Below are positions 42,248 through 50,955 of a DNA stretch of 64,000 nucleotides, piece after piece (the first letter of the stretch is position 1; the number at the start of each line of letters is the position of its first letter). Below the pieces are notes generated by a model that did not search any database, was not told the DNA's origin, and worked only from the letters and a program-made list of their open reading frames with translations. The position numbers and the translations under genes were made by a program. Location: positions 310,001 to 374,000 of the forward strand of contig NZ_JFYN01000042.1 of NCBI RefSeq assembly GCF_000631985.1. The letters are read 5' to 3'. This DNA comes from Pseudomonas sp. RIT288 (GTDB taxonomy: Bacteria > Pseudomonadota > Gammaproteobacteria > Pseudomonadales > Pseudomonadaceae).

Positions 42248-42469
42248 ATGAGCAAAGCTGACGTTGAACACGGCACAGGAATGATGAGTACAAGCGAAAG
42301 CTTGAACACGGATCTGTTGAAGCAATTGGAGGCCATGAACCAGCCCGAGCACACCTCCTCCGAATGCTGGAGTAGCGCTGCGTCGCTCGTTCGAGAAGCC
42401 TCTATATGGATTCTCTTGGGTGCTGTTCTCTGGATCGGTACCTTGCTGGCTGTAGGAGCAAACGCATGA
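42248..42469 (+). CDS. Small single-pass membrane protein coupled to the NCS1-type permease
   Basis: A 73-residue protein with a polar N-terminal half and one C-terminal membrane helix (SIWILLGAVLWIGTLLAV). No family was recognised. Its stop codon overlaps the permease start as ATGA, so the two are translationally coupled. This suggests an accessory subunit or a stability or sorting factor for the permease; that is inference. Confidence 0.7.
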   Translation: MSKADVEHGTGMMSTSESLNTDLLKQLEAMNQPEHTSSECWSSAASLVREASIWILLGAVLWIGTLLAVGANA

Positions 42470-43959
42470 GCACTTCACATAGCGTCGAACAAGAAGCCCT
42501 CGCGGGTCGGTTGCCAGTTCTGTCGGGTAACCGGGTGTACAAAACCTACGGCTCATTTCTCTGGACTTGTTGCGCATTCAGTGCGGCCACATGGGCATTC
42601 CTCATCGGCAGTTATCTACCGTATGTAGGTGATTGGCGGCTCGGAGTGATGGGGTATGTGATCGGCCTCATCATCGGCATGGCATTGGTCTCGCTCGCTT
42701 CGGGAGTGCCCAGCTACAAATACGGTACCGACCCTATTGATACCGCCAAAGCTTCTTTCGGTTACAGAGGGATCATCGTTCCCCTATTTGGCTTGCTTGC
42801 AACCTTGATCGGCTGGTCTTACGTAGTTGAAGCATTGACAGCCAGGGGAGCAGCGAACGTCGCCGCCACCGTCACAGGAAGCCAGGTGACTGGCGATTCA
42901 CATGAGCACCTGGTGATTGGCGTTGCGTTGGCGACATTGTTCCTTGTGTGGTTTATTGCATGTAAAGGGCCGAAGTTTTTTGAACGTCTCAACGGTTTTA
43001 TCGGGCCGCTGCACATGCTGATCACCTTGGTGATGTTTGGCATCCTGGTGCATAAATTCGGGCTCGAAAACCTGTGGCACAACCAAGTGGCCCCAGATCA
43101 GATGCTGTCGCATGATCCCGTACAGGGCCTGGCACTTGCCGTTGAGTTTGGCGTCTCCAACGCCATGACTTGGTGGCCAGTCATGGGTGGTCTTACCCGC
43201 CTGGTAAAAAGCAAAAATCATGTGATGGGCCCATCAATCATTGGTGTGGGTATCCTCGGAGCGGCGGTTGTCTCCACCGTTGCAGCCCTTGCAGCCATCA
43301 GCGCAGGCACTTACGACCCAACGATCTGGATGATCGCAGTTGGCGGGCCAGTATTCGGCTCAATCGTGATGACCATCGTTCTGACGGCAAACGTTGCCAC
43401 GATGGTTGTGATGATCTACCTGGCGGGGGTTTCAATTCAGCAGGTCAAATTCTTCGCGAGATTAAAATGGGAACTGCTTCTCGCACTCCTCCTGCTGCCT
43501 GGGGTGTACTTCGCCTTTGAGACCGAATGGTTGCTGTCCAAGGTTATGAGTTGGCTGTCGTACAACGGCGTGATGTTTGTGGGTATCTCCGGGATCACGC
43601 TTGTTGATTACTTCATCCTGAGACGCGAGCAACTCGATGCTCCCAGTCTTTTCGCGACTCGCAACAGCAACTACGCCTACTGGGGTGGCGTGAACTGGAC
43701 AGCGGTAGTGATCAGCATCGTGGCGGTGATTGGCTACCTGGCGCTGTATGACCCCGTCACGGTTGCGATGCATCAATGGTTTCGTTACCTGGGCGCCTCC
43801 ATTCCAGTAATCGCCATATCTGGAGCTTCGTACTACTTGGCCGTGCGACTCATTGTGGCTCCGATGGGAAAAGGTAACTACACCAAAGGAACGGCTATCA
43901 CCAGCCGTCCGACACTCGACCCACAGCCTGCACCTGGAGCAATGAAGGTCAGCCTTTAG
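42466..43959 (+). CDS. Purine/cytosine permease-like (NCS1 family) transporter
   Basis: About 497 residues with roughly 12 membrane segments and features of the nucleobase:cation symporter-1 family (SGNRVYKTYGSFLWTCC near the start, MTWWPVMGGLTRL in the middle, GITLVDYFILRR late). NCS1 members import nucleobases, hydantoins, allantoin, thiamine or related nitrogen compounds. AGGAG precedes the ATG. It is followed by a terminator and then a chemoreceptor gene, which may sense the same compound. Confidence 0.85.
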   Translation: MSTSHSVEQEALAGRLPVLSGNRVYKTYGSFLWTCCAFSAATWAFLIGSYLPYVGDWRLGVMGYVIGLIIGMALVSLASGVPSYKYGTDPIDTAKASFGYRGIIVPLFGLLATLIGWSYVVEALTARGAANVAATVTGSQVTGDSHEHLVIGVALATLFLVWFIACKGPKFFERLNGFIGPLHMLITLVMFGILVHKFGLENLWHNQVAPDQMLSHDPVQGLALAVEFGVSNAMTWWPVMGGLTRLVKSKNHVMGPSIIGVGILGAAVVSTVAALAAISAGTYDPTIWMIAVGGPVFGSIVMTIVLTANVATMVVMIYLAGVSIQQVKFFARLKWELLLALLLLPGVYFAFETEWLLSKVMSWLSYNGVMFVGISGITLVDYFILRREQLDAPSLFATRNSNYAYWGGVNWTAVVISIVAVIGYLALYDPVTVAMHQWFRYLGASIPVIAISGASYYLAVRLIVAPMGKGNYTKGTAITSRPTLDPQPAPGAMKVSL

Positions 43960-44022
43960 CTGCCAGTTCCGTTTCCGGCAATGAGGCCCAGCCCAAGCTG
44001 AGTCCAACATCTCGTTTCCCTC

Positions 44023-44049
44023 AGGGCGTCTTCCAGGCGCCCTTTTTTA
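44023..44049 (+). terminator. Rho-independent terminator
   Basis: AGGGCG-TCTTCCAGG-CGCCCT followed by a run of six T on the plus strand, downstream of the permease gene. Confidence 0.78.
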
Positions 44050-44091
44050 TGCAGTGTGCGCAGCTCACTGCGCCCAACAGAGGCGTTGCTA

Positions 44092-46233
44092 ATGCTATCG
44101 ATGTATTCAATAAAGTTCAGGATGCCAGCCTTGGCAGGACTATGCTTAGTGACAACACTGGCGAGCGTCGTTGCCCTTAACGTCTTCCAGGGAAAAGTGT
44201 CTTCAGATGAAATCCGAACACAGAGCAGTGTTCTATTGGAAGTCGCAGCTCGCGATCAGCTCATCGGCAACGGGAAAGCCCAACAAGCTCGTATAGAGAA
44301 AAAATTCAGCGATGCCAAGCTATTAGCTCAGCAGGTAGCTCTGCAGGTAGGTACGCTTCGAGATCAGTTTGCGGAGGGTCGGATCAGCGCCGGGAACCTG
44401 CGACGAGACATGGTCAAAAGCATTCATCAGGCAGTTGCGGCCAACCCGGCTTTCTTGGGGCTATACGTGGCTTTTGAACCCAATCAAGCAGGTGGGGAGG
44501 ATGAAGGATTCAAAGGCAAGACAGAGTTCGGTTCAAACGAAATTGGCCGTTTCTCAACCTACTACTCTCGTTACGGCAGCAGCACCTTCGAATTAGCAGC
44601 ATTAGACGAAAAAACCATCAACGGCGATCAATCGAATGCTAGCGGCCAACCGATGAATTATTGGTACAGCTGCTCGAAAAGTACGCTTAAGCCCTGCATA
44701 ACTGCCCCTTACTTCGACACACTGAATGGCCAAACCGAAGGTCTCGTATCGCTTGCAGTTCCCTACTTGGAAAAGGGCAAGTATGTCGGTGTGCTGGTGG
44801 TCGATTTGAGTCTGAATGATCTTCAGGAGCAAAGCGAAAAGCTCTCCCGAGATATTTACGGCGGACATTCGACGGTGAGCATCGTGAGCAACTTGGGCGT
44901 AGTCGCTGCGAACAGCGCCTCGGCGAAATCAGCTGGAAAATTTGCATCTGAGGTGTGGCCTGAAAATGGAGCGCAGCTTCAGGCTCGAACATTTGCCTCT
45001 GGGATATCAGCGGCTCGCGAACGCGACAATTTTCAGTTGCTACTGCCCTTCTCTCCTATTGGCGAGTCAGCGCCTTGGGCCGTAAAGATCGACGTTCCAT
45101 GGGCTACATTGATGGCACCTGCTGACAAGCTGGCAGACCAGCTCGATACACGACGCCGTTCAGGTATGTGGCAAAGTATTATGTTCGGTGCGTTGCTCGG
45201 AACATTAGGCCTTTTGTTAAGCGCGGTGATCATCCACAAATCGCTTCAACCATTGAGTGTGATCACGCTCATGATCAAGGAAATCGCGAGCGGTGACGGC
45301 GACCTGACCAAGCGGATCAACTACCGCCGACCTGACGAACTTGGTGAGCTTTCAGGATGGTTTAATCGCTTCCTGGAAAAACTGCATCCTCTGATTAGAG
45401 AGATCCAAGCCACTGCCCAGAAAACTCGTGAGGCTGCAACGCACGCGTCCGCGATAGCACAAGAATCTCGTGCCAAATTGAACGCCCAAGCCAATGAGGT
45501 CGATCAGGTCGCTACAGCGTCTACCGAAATGGCGGCGACTGCGCAGGAAGTGGCCAGGAATACCGCATCTGCCGCCGATGCCGCGCAGGATAGTAATGAC
45601 GCGGGATCACAAGCTGACCGAATCATTGTCAGCGCAAGCCAGACAATTCATAAACTGTCCAATGGCATGAGTCAGAACATGTCCCAAGTCAGGGCGCTCG
45701 CCGACAGCAGTACAAAGATCAGTTCCGTTCTGGAGGTCATTCGGGGGATCGCCGAACAGACAAACCTACTCGCATTGAATGCCGCCATCGAAGCCGCTCG
45801 CGCTGGCGAAGCCGGTCGAGGATTTGCGGTTGTCGCAGACGAAGTTCGAACGCTAGCTCGGCGCACCCAGGATTCGGTAGCAGAGAGCCAGCTAGTCATT
45901 GAAGCTCTTCAACAGAACACCTCTAATGTGGTCACTGCAATGAGCGAAAGCCACTCACTGACAGGCACGACGGTTGAGGAATTCGCCAGGGTCGGGGATG
46001 CCCTTCAACAGATGAGCATGGGGGTCGGAAGGATAAATGACATGACCCTACAGATCGCGACGGCTACAGAGGAACAAAGCAACGTGGCTGATGAAGTCAG
46101 TGCAAACGTCAGCAACATCAGGGACTTCACCCAGAGATTGGCCGTGAACGGTCAAGAATTGGAAACCGTCAGTATGCACCTTGATCAGTTGGCGAAGACT
46201 CTCGAAGAAAAAGTAGGCCATTTCAAAGTCTGA
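44092..46233 (+). CDS. Methyl-accepting chemotaxis protein with double-Cache-like sensor
   Basis: About 713 residues: an N-terminal membrane helix, a periplasmic sensor of about 310 residues of dCache/PDC type (NYWYSCSKSTLKPCITAPYF and VGVLVVDLSLNDLQ), a second membrane helix near residue 375, a HAMP domain (LSVITLMIKEIASGDGDLT) and a signalling domain with the hairpin tip IRGIAEQTNLLALNAAIEAA. Such receptors bind small acids, amino acids or amines. No C-terminal CheR-binding pentapeptide is seen. The ATG at 44092 has AGAGG eight bases upstream; a frame start at 44056 is less likely. Its place after the NCS1 permease suggests taxis toward that substrate. Confidence 0.9.
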   Translation: MLSMYSIKFRMPALAGLCLVTTLASVVALNVFQGKVSSDEIRTQSSVLLEVAARDQLIGNGKAQQARIEKKFSDAKLLAQQVALQVGTLRDQFAEGRISAGNLRRDMVKSIHQAVAANPAFLGLYVAFEPNQAGGEDEGFKGKTEFGSNEIGRFSTYYSRYGSSTFELAALDEKTINGDQSNASGQPMNYWYSCSKSTLKPCITAPYFDTLNGQTEGLVSLAVPYLEKGKYVGVLVVDLSLNDLQEQSEKLSRDIYGGHSTVSIVSNLGVVAANSASAKSAGKFASEVWPENGAQLQARTFASGISAARERDNFQLLLPFSPIGESAPWAVKIDVPWATLMAPADKLADQLDTRRRSGMWQSIMFGALLGTLGLLLSAVIIHKSLQPLSVITLMIKEIASGDGDLTKRINYRRPDELGELSGWFNRFLEKLHPLIREIQATAQKTREAATHASAIAQESRAKLNAQANEVDQVATASTEMAATAQEVARNTASAADAAQDSNDAGSQADRIIVSASQTIHKLSNGMSQNMSQVRALADSSTKISSVLEVIRGIAEQTNLLALNAAIEAARAGEAGRGFAVVADEVRTLARRTQDSVAESQLVIEALQQNTSNVVTAMSESHSLTGTTVEEFARVGDALQQMSMGVGRINDMTLQIATATEEQSNVADEVSANVSNIRDFTQRLAVNGQELETVSMHLDQLAKTLEEKVGHFKV

Positions 46234-46246
46234 TCTGTTCACCTTT

Positions 46247-46268
46247 GCGCCCTCTTATGCGAGGGCGC
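46247..46268. terminator. Hairpin between convergent chemoreceptor and TetR genes
   Basis: GCGCCCTC-TTATGC-GAGGGCGC is a perfect 8-base-pair stem just after the chemoreceptor stop. It lacks a T-tract, so termination strength is uncertain. Confidence 0.5.
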
Positions 46269-46278
46269 ACTTACCTGG

Positions 46279-46998
46279 CTAAGCAGAGTCATCTGCTGGT
46301 GAGCGCGTCAAAGTGGCAGTCCAAAATGAGATCGCGGTTTCGACCATCTGTTCGCGGAGCCCCGACGTTGGGCTCAACTGATCCTGGTAGAAAAAATTTC
46401 CCTCAATCTGTGTCGCGATCAGAGCAGCGTATGTGCGGACTTTGTCCGCTGGTAACGCTGGATTGATTTCAGTGATCAACTGACAGAAGCCGGTAAGGAA
46501 TTGGTTGTACTGACTGACCATTAAATCCTTGACCGACTCATCGTGGCTGGCCAAAGCGCCCATTTGAAAAAAGAACTTTCCAGTTTCTGTATCAAATGTC
46601 GCTGATGAGTTTTCCCGAATGGCAACTGCCAATCGCTCAATCGGTGTCGCGGCGCAGGCATTCTCGACCAGGTGATTCACGGCCTCTACGAAGTGACCAA
46701 GCTTGGCCTTGATCATTTGCCGGCAAAGATTTTCCGTATTGCCACAATAGTGCTGAAGGTTGTTGAGGCTAATGCCCAACTCCTTGGCAACCTTTCGGGC
46801 AGAGAATTGCGCGTAGCCATCCCGCACAAAGATAACGGCAGCGGCATCATTGATCTCTTCGATTTTTTTTAGCCGCTTACCCGCACGACTGTAGGGGCTG
46901 ACGTCCCCAGCTTCACTTTCTTCATACCCTAGTAGCACGCCGTGGCCGCTCCTTTTGTAGCGTTGGTGACCCATTCCAGGTGGGAACGATTCGAGCAT
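46279..46998 (-). CDS. TetR family transcriptional regulator
   Basis: A protein of up to 239 residues with a TetR-type helix-turn-helix (IFVRDGYAQFSARKVAKELG, then ISLNNLQHYCGNTENL) after an unusually long, non-conserved N-terminal extension of about 45 residues; the true start may be downstream. The C-terminal ligand domain is all helical. It lies about 200 bases downstream of the esterase-like gene on the same strand and is a candidate regulator of that oxygenase/hydrolase unit. Confidence 0.82.
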   Translation of the reverse strand: MLESFPPGMGHQRYKRSGHGVLLGYEESEAGDVSPYSRAGKRLKKIEEINDAAAVIFVRDGYAQFSARKVAKELGISLNNLQHYCGNTENLCRQMIKAKLGHFVEAVNHLVENACAATPIERLAVAIRENSSATFDTETGKFFFQMGALASHDESVKDLMVSQYNQFLTGFCQLITEINPALPADKVRTYAALIATQIEGNFFYQDQLSPTSGLREQMVETAISFWTATLTRSPADDSA

Positions 46999-47154
46999 TC
47001 GTCTTCATCTTAACCCTAACCAAAGTCGCCAGTGCGCGGGATGACCAGTTGGCACCCTTGAGTTGCAAACTTCGGATAAGCTGCCTGACTTTCCGAACGC
47101 AGAGCCCCCTCGCAGCATCATGGAAGATTCAATCTGACCGCCAAGGAAATTGAA

Positions 47155-47185
47155 GAAAAAAGCCCCCGAGATTTCAGAGGCTTTT
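47155..47185. terminator. Rho-independent terminator-like hairpin
   Basis: AAAAAAGCCCCCGAGATTTCAGAGGCTTTT-type sequence: AAAGCC/GGCTTT pairing with a mismatched inner stem, and a T-run when read on the minus strand. It lies just downstream of the esterase-like gene. Confidence 0.6.
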
Positions 47186-47201
47186 GTCTTTGCAAGCAAA
47201 T

Positions 47202-48098
47202 CTACAGATGCTGTAAAAACCAGTCCGTCGCTGCCTTACTCGAAGCTTCAAAGTATTTGATGTAAGGATCGAAGTGACCGCCCTCAAGCAGAACCAAAGC
47301 CTTCGGCTGAAGCGCCTGCTCGTATGCTTTGAGAGCCAAACCCGTGACCGTCAACGTATCGCGCTTGGCCACAAGCATCAGCAGCGGAGTCGGGCTTATG
47401 CGATCAATAACAGATCCTGGTTCATATTCATTCAGCATCTCAACGCTCTTGAGCGTTACCTCGTTACGCCAAGCAGGAGCGATGGTTCGTCCGCTGTGAA
47501 CGAAGAAGTCGTAGGAATCCTGCCCCGGAAGAGCACAATCACTTGTTGGGTCTTCGTTAACGACTTCGAGCATCATAGGGGCCTTCCCCGCATAGCGATC
47601 AGCCCGGTCTACCTCAAATGCATCTATGACTGCAGGCAGCAAATCAGGGCGAATGGCAAGGCGCACATCCATCGACCCGCTTATATCAGGCACCTGTGCC
47701 GCTACACATTTCACCCGGCGATCAAAAGCTGCTACCTGTAAAACATGTCCACCGCTGTAGCTCGACCCCCAAATGCCGATCCGCTGACTGTCGATCTGCT
47801 CAAGCTTACACGCGAACGTAATGGCGTCTCGGTAATCGCGGATCTGAAGGACGGGGTCAACTTCCTGCCGAGGCAGACCATCACTCGATCCAAAATTACG
47901 GTTGTCGTAGATCAATACGGCAAAACCATTTTGCGAAAACACTTCACCGTACTTATCCAGGTACTGCTCTTTTACTGCAGTAAAACCGTGGGCCATGACG
48001 ATGGCCGGATACTGATGCTTTGCCTGTCCTTCAGGAGTGTACAGCCACCCTCGGAGCGTCACGCCATCGGTAGTTTCGAAGCTGATGTCACTGCGCAT
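47202..48098 (-). CDS. Alpha/beta hydrolase (Xaa-Pro peptidase/dienelactone hydrolase-like)
   Basis: A 298-residue alpha/beta hydrolase with AHGFTAVKEQY, the nucleophile elbow GIWGSSYSGG, an acid in MLVAKRDTLT and a His in LLEGGHFDPY. Relatives include esterases and carbon-carbon or lactone hydrolases. GGAGAA precedes the ATG. It lies 37 bases downstream of the phytanoyl-CoA-dioxygenase-family gene, so the two are probably one operon, with the hydrolase acting on an oxygenated product; this is inference. Confidence 0.85.
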   Translation of the reverse strand: MRSDISFETTDGVTLRGWLYTPEGQAKHQYPAIVMAHGFTAVKEQYLDKYGEVFSQNGFAVLIYDNRNFGSSDGLPRQEVDPVLQIRDYRDAITFACKLEQIDSQRIGIWGSSYSGGHVLQVAAFDRRVKCVAAQVPDISGSMDVRLAIRPDLLPAVIDAFEVDRADRYAGKAPMMLEVVNEDPTSDCALPGQDSYDFFVHSGRTIAPAWRNEVTLKSVEMLNEYEPGSVIDRISPTPLLMLVAKRDTLTVTGLALKAYEQALQPKALVLLEGGHFDPYIKYFEASSKAATDWFLQHL

Positions 48099-48135
48099 CG
48101 TTGGTTCTCCAAGCGTCGCCGCCCGTTAATGTGCG

Positions 48136-49014
48136 TTAAAGGATATCTTCGGCGGTGGTATTCAAAGCGGCATCTGGAGCAACCAGATAATTGGGATCGC
48201 GCATCTCGATCCATCCGCAGAACGGTGGGTTCGTGCTCCAGCCCAACAGGCGCTGAACACGCTCGGGGAACTCACGAACACGCTCACGAGGCACAGCGAT
48301 GTATTGGTTTTCCTCTTGACGCAAGTACCCCAAAACCAAGGTAGTGGCGATCGCAGTACGTGGTTTGTCCACCGTCGTGTTTCTGCCACCACTGTGGTAA
48401 GTCGATCCGAGGTAGATCAAGCCGTCACCAACATTCATCTCAGCCGGTACGGATTCCTCGTAGGTTGGCGCACGATCGTCATCCCATTTGTGGCTACCTG
48501 GAATAACTCGCGTCGCACCATTTACCTCGGTGTATTCGCTCAGTGCATACAACACCTGGATCTGACTGTCAGGGCCAGGGTGACGGCGGTGGTGCGCAAT
48601 ATCATCCCGATGCAGCGGCTGTGCTCCTTCACCAGGCATGATCATGATTGCCTGGGTCAATGACATTTGCAGCGCTGGGATGGACACGTGCTGAACACCG
48701 TCGAGCCAGTATTTGAAAGGCTTGCACAGATGCTTCTCTGCCGCGCCGTACAACTGTGGCTGAGTGATGAGTTCTTGCATGTGCAGTGACCGGGAAAACA
48801 GCCCTGATATGCGCCTTGTTTTGCGCCCAACGAAAGAACCGTCGCCATTAGGAGCAACGTCCAGCACGTCAGCCAAATCAGCCCATAGTCCGTCGATGGT
48901 CTCTTGCTTGAGCATGTTTTTAACAATGCACCCACCATCGCGCTCCAGGCACTCAAGGATGTCGTCGATGCTCGCGCTGCCAGGCAGAGTGACCAACGCT
49001 TTTTTGCTACTCAT
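48136..49014 (-). CDS. Phytanoyl-CoA dioxygenase (PhyH) family Fe(II)/2-oxoglutarate oxygenase
   Basis: A 292-residue double-stranded beta-helix oxygenase. The iron triad is His and Asp in LHRDD and the distal His in STYHSGG; the 2-oxoglutarate-binding arginine is likely in KPRTAIATT. PhyH-family enzymes hydroxylate acyl-CoAs, ectoine, secondary metabolites and simple acids. GGAGAG precedes the ATG. It is divergent from an SDR gene and upstream of a hydrolase gene, a set that could hydroxylate, oxidise and hydrolyse one substrate. Confidence 0.87.
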   Translation of the reverse strand: MSSKKALVTLPGSASIDDILECLERDGGCIVKNMLKQETIDGLWADLADVLDVAPNGDGSFVGRKTRRISGLFSRSLHMQELITQPQLYGAAEKHLCKPFKYWLDGVQHVSIPALQMSLTQAIMIMPGEGAQPLHRDDIAHHRRHPGPDSQIQVLYALSEYTEVNGATRVIPGSHKWDDDRAPTYEESVPAEMNVGDGLIYLGSTYHSGGRNTTVDKPRTAIATTLVLGYLRQEENQYIAVPRERVREFPERVQRLLGWSTNPPFCGWIEMRDPNYLVAPDAALNTTAEDIL

Positions 49015-49180
49015 TTTGCTCTCCGGAAAACTTCAGGTGTTCGTGAAGCTTTTATACAAGGCGAATGAGCATTCCTTTATCCATAATCGGCAAGCCGACA
49101 TGGCACCGTAGTCGTTTCCTGCCCACTGCATCCGTTGCCGATACTGGCTAGGCAAAGTTGGCGAACTGCGAATAGCGTCT

Positions 49181-49204
49181 CCTCAACAATTCATATCGTT
49201 GAGG
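49181..49204 (+). promoter_or_regulatory. Inverted repeat overlapping the SDR ribosome-binding site
   Basis: CCTCAAC and GTTGAGG flank a 10-base spacer; the right arm contains the GAGG of the ribosome-binding site of the SDR gene at 49214. In RNA the repeat would bury that site, and in DNA it could be a protein-binding palindrome. Confidence 0.4.
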
Positions 49205-49213
49205 GGCACCAGA

Positions 49214-49960
49214 ATGAAAAGACTAGAAGGCAAAGTTGCGTTGATTTCCGGGGCGTCATCAGGCATTGGTGCAGCCAGCGCCATACGATTTGCAGAAGAA
49301 GGCGCCAAAATTGTCATCTGTGACATCGATGAGGCAAAGGCCAGTTCAGTTGTGCAAGCCATCCAGGCTGCAGGTGGTGAGGCAATATTTGCCCGCTTGG
49401 ATGTTCGGGATGAGAGCCAATGGATTTCAGCGTTTCAGGCCGGAGTATCAAAGTTTGGTTTCGTGAACGTCGTCATAAACAGCGCTGGCATCGCGGTACC
49501 CGGCAATGTCGAAACCATGAGCTTTGACGACTGGAACAAGGAGCTTTCAGTCAACCTCAATGGCACCTTCTTCGGCGTGAAACATGCTTTCAAGAACCTT
49601 CGGAAAAATGGAGGATCGATTATCAATCTGTCGTCCATCGAAGGCATTGTTGGCCATCCGGAATACGCAGCATATTGCGCAGGTAAAGGCGCAATCCGTA
49701 ACCTCACCAAATCAGCTGCATTGCATGCTGGCCGAAGTGGCTACAAGATTCGGGTCAACAGCATTCACCCTGGATACATCGTGACGCCAATGGTTGGAAA
49801 TGACCCAGTTGAGCTGGAGCGTTTGGCCAAGCTGCATCCAATCGGCTTCCTGGGCGAAGCAATCGATATCGCCAACATGGCGCTCTTTTTGGCTTCAGAC
49901 GAGTCGCGCTTTGCGACAGGAGCCGAATTTGTGGTCGACGGCGGATTCCTCGCGCAGTAA
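49214..49960 (+). CDS. SDR family oxidoreductase
   Basis: A 248-residue classical SDR: SGASSGIGAASA for cofactor binding, catalytic Ser in INLSSIEGI, and YCAGK supplying Tyr and Lys, ending FVVDGGFLAQ. It resembles cyclopentanol/3-alpha-20-beta-hydroxysteroid-type alcohol dehydrogenases. GAGGGG lies seven bases before the ATG at 49214. It is divergent from the PhyH-family oxygenase gene, so it may oxidise the alcohol that enzyme makes. Confidence 0.88.
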   Translation: MKRLEGKVALISGASSGIGAASAIRFAEEGAKIVICDIDEAKASSVVQAIQAAGGEAIFARLDVRDESQWISAFQAGVSKFGFVNVVINSAGIAVPGNVETMSFDDWNKELSVNLNGTFFGVKHAFKNLRKNGGSIINLSSIEGIVGHPEYAAYCAGKGAIRNLTKSAALHAGRSGYKIRVNSIHPGYIVTPMVGNDPVELERLAKLHPIGFLGEAIDIANMALFLASDESRFATGAEFVVDGGFLAQ

Positions 49961-50075
49961 GTAGATGCCCCCTTCGCTTTCACCAGGGATGGTGCCAGCG
50001 ACCACTGCGCAATCCGTTCTATCGCATTGCGGCGCGTTAACACGACGGCGTAGAAAATGAGTGACGCTGAGATTG

Positions 50076-50330
50076 CTACGTCAGCAAGAGCCAGGACTCG
50101 GAAAACGGGAGCGGCGCATCTCGATTACACTGCACGGCAAAGACGTTTAGTGTCATCGCCACCAACGCGTAATATCCAAAAACACCTGTCAACTCGACAA
50201 CTGCCAGTTCACCAAGCGTACTGACGGCCTCTGCTGACAGGGCGTCATCTACACGACGATCTTCATAGAGTACCTTTCCGAGATGATAGACGATGCGTTC
50301 GTCACCACGCTGGTTCGGGTAAGACCTACT
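50076..50330 (-). pseudogene. Carboxymuconolactone decarboxylase family, C-terminal fragment
   Basis: About 70 residues match the end of the CMD family (VYHLGKVLYEDRRVDDALS, TLGELAVVELTGVFGYYALV, AMTLNVFAV). Intact members of this type are about 180-200 residues, so the N-terminal two thirds, including the catalytic cysteines, are missing. Upstream (50331-50373) there is unrelated sequence and then the mvaT-like gene. It is a remnant. Confidence 0.75.
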
Positions 50331-50373
50331 GCTTGAGCACGCCTCGAAGGGCCTTTTTGTACTCAAACCAAAC

Positions 50374-50742
50374 TCACTTTGTCAGCCAAGTCTCGACAGT
50401 GGCAGCGCCGTATTCGGCTTTCCACTCTTTCAGGCCTTTGTGATTCCCACCTTTGGTTTCGATGAGCTCACCAGTGTGAGGGTTCCTGTAGACCTTAACT
50501 TGGCGTGGCTTCCGGAAGCCGGCTCTGGACTCAACGGTTGGAGCACGACGGCGGCCAGATTGTGGATCAAGCAGGCTGACCACGTTCGGCAGGCTGTAAC
50601 CGTACTCGGCGAGTAGCGCACGCAGCCTGGTTTCAAATTCGAGTTCCTTCTTGAGGCCAGCGTCGCCTTTCAAGGATTCGAGAACATGGAGCTGCTCTGC
50701 GAGGTGTTATTCGAGCTGACGGAATTCAGCAAGCTTAGACAT
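50374..50742 (-). pseudogene. MvaT/MvaU-family H-NS-like protein with stop at codon 12
   Basis: From the ATG at 50742 the frame reads MSKLAEFRQLE, then TAA (50707-50709) where a CAA glutamine codon is expected, and continues in the same frame with HLAEQLHVLESLKGDAGLKK through the AT-hook-like domain (RKPRQVKVYRNPHTGELIET, GGNHKGLKEWKAEYG) to a normal stop. So a single-base nonsense change interrupts an otherwise full-length MvaT-type nucleoid protein. MvaT proteins silence A+T-rich foreign DNA, and the N-terminal coiled coil drives oligomerisation. Internal initiation at the TTG at 50673 could give a DNA-binding domain with a shortened coiled coil. A sequencing error must be excluded. Confidence 0.8.
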
Positions 50743-50955
50743 CGGCAGTCTCCAGATGATTAGTCCTCTAACGCTATACCAAAAACAGCAATTTTCAGAA
50801 AGTCGGGAAAAGATCAGCTTTAGGAAATTGCGAGTTCGGAGCTGTGCTGCGATTGCACGGCCTTTATGACCTGTTTGCGGAACGGAATTGCAAGTGAAGG
50901 CGTCGTCTGTTTAAGAGGCCGACGCAAGAACGCGTTCGGCCCCTACGAAGGTTAC

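Noticed and set aside
47049..47066. Sigma-54-like promoter TTGGCACCCTTGAGTTGC
   Set aside because: The spacing between the GG and GC elements is 12 bases, whereas sigma-54 promoters need 10.
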